A stretch of DNA of 9,338 bases, taken from assembly GCA_018897135.1 (NCBI GenBank), contig JAHILJ010000069.1, positions 1 through 9,338 of the forward strand, given 5' to 3'. Position 1 is the first letter of the stretch. Every line of letters begins with the position of its first letter. Position numbers and translations under genes: made by a program. The DNA comes from Nanobdellota archaeon (GTDB lineage: Archaea; Nanobdellota; Nanobdellia; Pacearchaeales; GW2011-AR1). The notes under the pieces are model-generated. The model saw only the letters and a list, made by a program, of their open reading frames with translations. It made no database searches and was not told where the DNA came from. Shown here one piece after another: positions 6,098 to 9,338 of the stretch.

Positions 6098-6106
6098 TTT
6101 ATAAAT
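6098..6106 (+). promoter_or_regulatory. TATA box of the lipoprotein gene
   Basis: TTTATAAAT, preceded by AGAAAAA, is centred ~33 nt before the ATG, giving a predicted leader of under ten bases without an SD. A second TATA-like TTTATATAA lies at ~6081-6089. Confidence 0.45.
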
Positions 6107-6134
6107 AAGATTATTTTAAATTATTTGCGTTAAA

Positions 6135-6731
6135 ATGACAAAAAATATATTTGGAGGATTAGTAAAGAGATTAATTATTCCTATATTAATTATACCTCTT
6201 CTTTTAACTTCTTGTAAAGATTATCCTATTAAATTGCCTAATGGTTATATTGCTTCTGGAAAAAAAATTGAATCTAAGGCACATAAAGGAAGTTATAATA
6301 TAAGATCATATGAAAGAGATTTAGTAAGAAAAAGTAGACTAAATGGAACAATTTCTTATATTGGTTTTTTAAAAACAGAAGATAATGTTATTTCTGTAAA
6401 TAATATCAATCAAAAGAATCGTGCAGGAGATGGGGGAATTTTAAGTGCTGGGGGGGATAGTAAAAATAATGTTACTATTTTTGATTATGGGGGAATAATA
6501 ATGAAAATAAAACCTTTGAACTTAAAAATAGATGAATATTTGATGCAAATAAAAACTCATGAAAATAGAATTTCTCCAATAATTGCATTAGAAAAATTTG
6601 ATGAAGGCGATACTATTTCAATTCCCACAATAAGAAAATATGATTATAGTAGCTGGTGGAAATCCTATAGAATTTTAAATGAAATAGACTATCTTTATTT
6701 ACACGAAATTGAAGATAAAAAAGAAAGATAG
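6135..6731 (+). CDS. Putative lipoprotein of unknown function
   Basis: Unrecognised protein of 198 aa. The N-terminus has a charged start (MTKN..., K11 R12), a hydrophobic core (about 13-24) and the lipobox LTSC with Cys27, so it should be exported and lipid-anchored on the outer face of the membrane. The mature part is polar and Lys/Asn/Ile-rich. A glycine-rich patch, AGDGGILSAGGDSKNN, lies around residues 97-112 and is followed by a short strand-like FDYGGIIMKIKPLNL. The C-terminal third (PIIALEKFDEGDTISIPT, SSWWKSYRI) is less biased. No catalytic motif is evident. Nine of ten Arg codons are AGA, suggesting an accessory or recently gained gene. It starts with the same AAAATGACAAA context as the GNAT and hisS genes. 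It stands alone, followed by a T7 run. Confidence 0.6.
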   Translation: MTKNIFGGLVKRLIIPILIIPLLLTSCKDYPIKLPNGYIASGKKIESKAHKGSYNIRSYERDLVRKSRLNGTISYIGFLKTEDNVISVNNINQKNRAGDGGILSAGGDSKNNVTIFDYGGIIMKIKPLNLKIDEYLMQIKTHENRISPIIALEKFDEGDTISIPTIRKYDYSSWWKSYRILNEIDYLYLHEIEDKKER

Positions 6732-6788
6732 CAATTTTAATCTTTCTCATCAAACTGTTTTATTCAAAAACATAATTATTTGAATGTC

Positions 6789-6795
6789 TTTTTTT
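6789..6795 (+). terminator. T7 terminator after lipoprotein gene
   Basis: A run of seven T about 60 nt after the stop, in otherwise non-coding sequence, is the likely end of the lipoprotein mRNA. Confidence 0.5.
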
Positions 6796-6850
6796 AGATT
6801 ATTTATGAAATTAAAAAGGAATTACTATTAAAAAGAAAGTTGGGGGTTTA

Positions 6851-6997
6851 AAGTGAGGAAACTTGCAAATTAATATGGCCCACATCAGGCTTGTGCCAGG
6901 ATGTTCACTTAAAATTTTATTATTGATTAATTATTTTTGAGCGAAGAATTCAAGCTTGGCAGAATTCTAAGCAATTCATAAGTGAGCTAGTTTATGA
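6851..6997 (+). other. Candidate structured non-coding RNA in convergent intergenic region
   Basis: The 278 nt between the lipoprotein and dph6 genes hold no plausible ORF, but contain a GC-rich island (over half G+C at ~6877-6910). Three nested or adjacent folds can be drawn. AAGTGA (6851-6856) pairs with TCACTT (6905-6910) and encloses a hairpin ACATC-A-GGC / GCC-AG-GATGT with loop TTGT (6882-6904). AGAATTC (6945-6951) pairs with GAATTCT (6962-6968). TCATAA (6976-6981 region) pairs with TTATGA (6992-6997). TATTAAAA at ~6826-6833 could act as a TATA box, with transcription starting near the first stem. Both flanking genes converge here, so it is not a leader of either. The RNA strand and class are unknown. 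Confidence 0.4.
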
Positions 6998-7009
6998 GTG
7001 AATGTAAAT

Positions 7010-7681
7010 TTATTCAACTTTAATTTCTCTTATCCAAGCATGTTCACCTTTTTTAAAATCTTTGAATGATTTTATTTTAAGTGATTTTTGGAATAAAGGA
7101 CAATTCAAGACAAAGGTTTCAAATTCTCCTCCTTCGCCTGCAGGGTGAATTTTGTATTTCTCTTTTAACTCAGTTACTTCTTGAATAAAATTTTTGTTTA
7201 TTTTTTTTCCAAGCCAAGTTTTGTCTAAAGGATAAGCTGCAACAGCTATGATTATAACTTCAAATTTGTTTTTAATTAATTCATTCAAGTATTTTAATTC
7301 GTCTTTTTGCCAAAGAGGATTGAAACATTTTAAATTTAATTTGTCGCAGATTTTTTGAATTCGTGAAGCTTGATAAACTGAGTGCAAAGCTCCTGTAACA
7401 ATTCCTTCGATTTTGTATTTTTTCTTTGCTCTTGAAATTACCTTTTCTAAATCTTTTAATTCATCTTCTTTTTTTCCTTTTGTTTTTTGAACCAACAAAG
7501 AAATTTTCATAACTTTTGCTTGGGCTTTTGTTTTTTTTATAGAAGGTGTGTGAAACATGTAACTTTCTTTATTTTTCGATATGATTGTGATAAGACAAGT
7601 TAATTTATGGCCTGCTTGCTTTGCTAAATAAGCTGAATAAACAGAATCTTTGCCTCCTGAAAATAGAATAGCTGTTTTCAT
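7010..7681 (-). CDS. dph6: Dph6-like diphthine-ammonia ligase (DUF71/ATP-binding PP-loop protein)
   Basis: Cytoplasmic ATP-dependent amidase that completes diphthamide on a histidine of elongation factor 2. Its 223 aa match the usual archaeal single-domain length. The N-terminal PP-loop LFSGGKDSVYSAYLA (SGGKDS at 8-13) binds ATP by AMP-forming chemistry. SYMFHTPSI, VTGALHSVYQASRIQKICD, CFNPLWQKD and AAYPLDKTWLGKKI are family signatures, and AGEGGEFETFVLNCPLF is the diagnostic C-terminal motif. A minus-strand TATA (CTTAAAAACC, 7710-7701) is ~26 nt before the ATG without an SD, so it is probably leaderless and independent of scpA, which lies 178 bp upstream on the same strand. Dph1/Dph2 and Dph5 are not in the window. 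DUF71 paralogs of other function exist, but the match through the C-terminal motif makes the Dph6 role likely. Confidence 0.88.
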   Translation of the reverse strand: MKTAILFSGGKDSVYSAYLAKQAGHKLTCLITIISKNKESYMFHTPSIKKTKAQAKVMKISLLVQKTKGKKEDELKDLEKVISRAKKKYKIEGIVTGALHSVYQASRIQKICDKLNLKCFNPLWQKDELKYLNELIKNKFEVIIIAVAAYPLDKTWLGKKINKNFIQEVTELKEKYKIHPAGEGGEFETFVLNCPLFQKSLKIKSFKDFKKGEHAWIREIKVE

Positions 7682-7700
7682 GGAAAGAAAAAGGTGTGAA

Positions 7701-7710
7701 GGTTTTTAAG
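7701..7710 (-). promoter_or_regulatory. TATA box of dph6
   Basis: Minus-strand CTTAAAAACC, preceded by AAATC, centred ~26 nt upstream of the dph6 ATG. The distance predicts transcription starting at or next to the start codon. Confidence 0.6.
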
Positions 7711-7859
7711 GATTTGCAGCTCATTATGCTCGCTGAGATTAGGAAATTATTAACTCCAAATTTTTTAAGTGGATTCAAGCAATCACGCTCAACATCAAGG
7801 TCTGTTATTATTAATTTTATTACACGAGCAAAGCAAGTGCAATCATGCAGGGGACATTT

Positions 7860-8735
7860 TTAATCAAACAAATCTGCTAAAGGGTTTTCAAAATCAGAAT
7901 TTATTTTTTCTAAACGTTGCTTTTTTTCGTCATCTAATTCTTCAATTTTTTCTTGTATTTCTTCTTTTAAATCTGCAAAAGGATCTGGATTATGTTTTAG
8001 GAAAACAGATTTTAACCAAATGTAAATTTCATCAAAATGATTTTCTTGTTCAAGCCAGACTTTTTTTTGGGTTTCTAAATGAAGCAAGGGAAAAAAGGAA
8101 ATTATTCTTTCTTCTTTGTTTGAGCCAACAAAATTTGTGTAAGAAATTTTTTTGTGCTCTTTATTTTCATTGAAGTGTTTAAAAAGTTTGTTGTAAAGTT
8201 CAGAGATTTTATTTTTTATATTAAACTTTTTCTTTGGAATAGAGTTTATTGTTTCACGCAAAGCGTTGTTGTTAAGTATTTCTTTTTTAATTCTCCGATT
8301 TTCTGTTCCAATTGCTTTGTTTAAAGCTTCCATAAGTTCTTGTAATGTGACTTTTTTCATTCTTGGAATTGGACTTCGCGGGATTAAATCAGGGACAATT
8401 TCATCAAGTTGGATTCTTTCTAAAACAGATGTTGTTTTTTCTTTTGAACCAAATAAAATTTCGTCAATGCTCTTTATGTATTTGTTAAGAAGAATTTCTG
8501 ATTTGATTCTAAGCAAAAGAGCTGCTGCAAGAAGGACTTTACTTGAAACAAAAAAATCTGTTTCTTCAATTTCTTGAGCAATCAACAAATATTTGTCTGT
8601 TAAAACTGTTATGTTTATATCCCAAGGGTCAAGTTGCTCTGTGTTTATTAAATCATAAATAATTTCTTGCCAACCAAGTTCTCGATTAAACAAAAGATCT
8701 TGGATTTGCTCTTGTTGCACACTCTCTTTTTCCAT
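7860..8735 (-). CDS. scpA: Segregation and condensation protein A (SMC kleisin)
   Basis: Kleisin that bridges the SMC ATPase heads in archaeal chromosome condensation. The 291 aa contain an N-terminal kleisin domain (DLINTEQLDPWDINITVLTDKYL at ~28-50, then SSKVLLAAALLLRIKSEILL), whose helices bind the SMC neck. A charged linker (~90-200) includes IPRSPIPRMKKVTLQELMEALNKAI. A C-terminal winged-helix segment follows (SNKEERIISFFPLLHLETQKKVWLEQENHFDEIYIWL, ~208-245), which contacts the SMC cap. The tail is very acidic and ends DFENPLADLFD. Neither smc nor scpB is nearby; archaeal scpA is often next to smc, so the separation is worth noting. A TATA at 8755-8764 lies ~25 nt before the ATG and there is no SD, so the mRNA is probably leaderless. 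Confidence 0.9.
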   Translation of the reverse strand: MEKESVQQEQIQDLLFNRELGWQEIIYDLINTEQLDPWDINITVLTDKYLLIAQEIEETDFFVSSKVLLAAALLLRIKSEILLNKYIKSIDEILFGSKEKTTSVLERIQLDEIVPDLIPRSPIPRMKKVTLQELMEALNKAIGTENRRIKKEILNNNALRETINSIPKKKFNIKNKISELYNKLFKHFNENKEHKKISYTNFVGSNKEERIISFFPLLHLETQKKVWLEQENHFDEIYIWLKSVFLKHNPDPFADLKEEIQEKIEELDDEKKQRLEKINSDFENPLADLFD

Positions 8736-8754
8736 TTTTTATCTAAGGAAATCA

Positions 8755-8764
8755 TTTTTATAAA
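8755..8764 (-). promoter_or_regulatory. TATA box of scpA
   Basis: Minus-strand TTTATAAAAA centred ~25 nt upstream of the scpA ATG, matching the leaderless spacing seen for the transporter and dph6 genes. Confidence 0.6.
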
Positions 8765-8778
8765 CATTTGTAGTTTAT

Positions 8779-8817
8779 AATATTTTGAGCTTGTAGTTCT
8801 TAAAATATTCTTAAAAT
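8779..8817. repeat. Inverted and tandem repeats upstream of scpA
   Basis: AATATTTT (8779-8786) is the exact complement of AAAATATT (8802-8809), with 15 bases between. TTCTTAAAAT occurs twice in tandem (8797-8806, 8808-8817), and TTGTAGTT also occurs twice (about 8768 and 8791). The cluster lies just upstream of the scpA TATA box, where an activator or repressor could bind. AT-rich sequence makes short repeats common, so support is weak. Confidence 0.3.
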
Positions 8818-8872
8818 CACTACTTTGCCTTGACTACCCCCTGTCATCATTTAATGGTAACATGAACGAAAC

Positions 8873-8880
8873 ATTTAAAT
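8873..8880 (+). promoter_or_regulatory. Probable promoter of the 8984 gene
   Basis: ATTTAAAT is TATA-like. A start ~26 nt downstream would fall near 8902 and give a leader of ~80 nt that carries the hairpin at 8917-8968. This differs from the leaderless pattern of the other genes. Confidence 0.4.
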
Positions 8881-8916
8881 AGTAAAAAGATTTAGGATTC
8901 TTATCACCTCTTTTTA

Positions 8917-8968
8917 CCCAGGAGAAGCTTCAGGTCGACTTTTTTTTGACTTGAAGTAACTCCAAGGG
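8917..8968 (+). promoter_or_regulatory. Long stem-loop in the 5' leader of the 8984 gene
   Basis: CCC (8917-8919) pairs with GGG (8966-8968), GGAG (8921-8924) with CTCC (8960-8963), and CTTCAGGTC (8928-8936) with GACTTGAAG (8948-8956, one G-U). That totals 16 pairs interrupted by a small A/AA and a 3x3 AAG/TAA internal loop. The apical loop contains eight T. A further 8-bp match, GTAAAAAG (8882-8889) with CTTTTTAC (8910-8917), lies immediately 5' and would compete slightly for C8917. The pairing is far beyond chance for this AT-rich background. It may be a regulatory leader, a terminator/attenuator (T8 in the loop) or a small RNA. Confidence 0.55.
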
Positions 8969-8983
8969 TTATGATTAATTAAT

Positions 8984-9262
8984 ATGGAAAAGAAATACAA
9001 CTTAGGAAAATATGGAATTGTAGAAACAAATGATACGATGGGCTCTTTGATGGCTGGTTGTTTTAGAAAGAATACGGCTTATGACTTCTCGGGTGAAGAT
9101 AAAAATGACGTTGAAAAAAAGCTTTTAACATCAATCAATAAAGAGAGAAACTTACTATTAATAGAAGCAAATAACCTGAAAGAACTTGCATTAAGAATAA
9201 AAGAAAATGGATTAGAAGCAACTTCAAGATATTATCAAAGAAATTCATCCAAAAAAACTTAA
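8984..9262 (+). CDS. Small protein of unknown function with partial inverted copy downstream
   Basis: A 92-aa protein that I do not recognise. It has no signal peptide or membrane helix. The N-terminal part (KYNLGKYGIVETNDTMG) looks like short beta strands, a middle acidic segment SGEDKNDVEKKLLTSINKE leads into a probable helix, and the C-terminal half (NLLLIEANNLKELALRIKENGLEATSRYYQR) is helical, with a basic Ser/Lys tail. One Cys (C26). No SD; a weak AAGGG lies 15 nt upstream. Codons 30-49 (9072-9129) recur exactly, inverted, after the stop. Its TAA overlaps the stop of the minus-strand partial frame. AGA is the only Arg codon used, as in other accessory genes of the window. Confidence 0.6.
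   Translation: MEKKYNLGKYGIVETNDTMGSLMAGCFRKNTAYDFSGEDKNDVEKKLLTSINKERNLLLIEANNLKELALRIKENGLEATSRYYQRNSSKKT
9072..9129 (+). repeat. 58-bp perfect inverted repeat, left arm
   Basis: Every base from 9072 to 9129 is matched by the reverse complement of 9281-9338. Identity stops sharply at 9130 on the inner side. The outer limit is unknown because the right arm reaches the last base of the window. Confidence 0.95.
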
Positions 9263-9338
9263 AGAGATAAAAAATAAGAAGTTAAAAGCTTTTTTTCAAC
9301 GTCATTTTTATCTTCACCCGAGAAGTCATAAGCCGTAT
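9259..9338 (-). CDS. C-terminal fragment of an inverted paralog or rearranged copy (5' end outside window)
   Basis: Reading the minus strand from the window edge gives TAYDFSGEDKNDVEKKLL, the same frame and residues as ~31-48 of the 8984 protein, then TSYFLSL and a stop at 9261-9259. The two genes are thus tail to tail and their stop codons overlap (TTAA). The fragment ends ~45 residues earlier than the intact protein, so it is either a truncated paralog or a pseudogene produced by a fold-back rearrangement. If the sequence beyond the window is an assembly artefact, this frame is not real. The match is certain at the DNA level; coding status is not. Confidence 0.4.
   Translation of the reverse strand, partial: TAYDFSGEDKNDVEKKLLTSYFLSL
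9281..9338 (-). repeat. 58-bp perfect inverted repeat, right arm
   Basis: Reverse complement of 9072-9129 with no mismatch, separated from it by 151 bp and running to the final base of the window. Confidence 0.95.

Noticed and set aside
6855..6964. GAGGAAA and GGCAGAA as RNase P RNA conserved regions I and V.
   Set aside because: Only ~100 nt apart, the universal P4 helix cannot be formed convincingly, and no P1 closing stem was found. Kept only as a note under the ncRNA candidate.
7769..8173. Open frame of 134 codons on the plus strand running into scpA.
   Set aside because: Mostly antisense to scpA, rich in Leu/Phe/Gln as expected from reading a Lys/Glu-rich gene backwards; no promoter or family features.
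8800..8855. Minus-strand ATGATGA followed by a G-rich guide-like stretch, resembling a C box of a C/D sRNA; also a 16-codon leaderless frame (MMTGGSQGKVVILRIF).
   Set aside because: No D box (CTGA), no clear C'/D' pair; the short frame has no recognisable content. A TATA-like TTTAAAT lies ~26 nt away, but such matches are easy to find in AT-rich sequence.

Overview
The window is a strongly AT-rich piece of an archaeal genome. The archaeal markers are: a glutamyl-tRNA synthetase with the archaeal-type N-terminal domain; a class III (archaellin/pilin) signal peptide; a Dph6-type diphthine-ammonia ligase; ScpA without a ScpB neighbour; a tRNA-His with an encoded G-1 and C73 but no encoded CCA; and TATA-like boxes about 25-27 nt upstream of ATG codons with no Shine-Dalgarno, i.e. 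probable leaderless transcripts. Low GC, compact spacing and a shortened GluRS suggest a DPANN-type archaeon (Woesearchaeota/Pacearchaeota-like), but that is inference; no taxonomic marker settles it.

Layout. 1-308: C-terminal end of an asparagine-synthase-like protein, cut by the window edge. 353-1639: gltX. 1700-2143: pilin-like protein with its own promoter, a strong SD and a T-run terminator. 2218-3417 (minus): a 12-TM MFS transporter. 3583-3655: tRNA-His(GTG). 3704-4177: GNAT acetyltransferase. 4246-4874: winged-helix protein plus RelE/ParE-type toxin, a type II toxin-antitoxin-like pair. 4871-6064: hisS. 6135-6731: unrecognised lipoprotein. 6732-7009: gene-free convergent region with a GC-rich, foldable island. 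7010-7681 (minus): dph6-like. 7860-8735 (minus): scpA. 8736-8983: divergent regulatory region with a long hairpin. 8984-9262: small unknown protein. 9259-9338 (minus): tail of a second, inverted copy of part of that gene.

How the genes relate. The core is translation and chromosome upkeep: gltX, tRNA-His, hisS, dph6 (modifies EF2) and scpA (SMC partner). Accessory genes are wedged between tRNA-His and hisS. The toxin-antitoxin pair is bounded by two exact copies of the 16-nt sequence that forms the hisS start (AAAATGACAAATGAAA). The GNAT and toxin genes each end on the TGA inside one copy, and the first 13 nt of the same sequence also start the GNAT gene. This looks like stepwise cassette insertion at the hisS start codon, leaving hisS overlapping a toxin gene by ATGA.

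The other notable points are a GluRS that stops where the anticodon-binding beta-barrel should begin, tandem U-U mismatches in the tRNA-His acceptor stem, and a perfect 58-bp inverted repeat that runs off the right edge.
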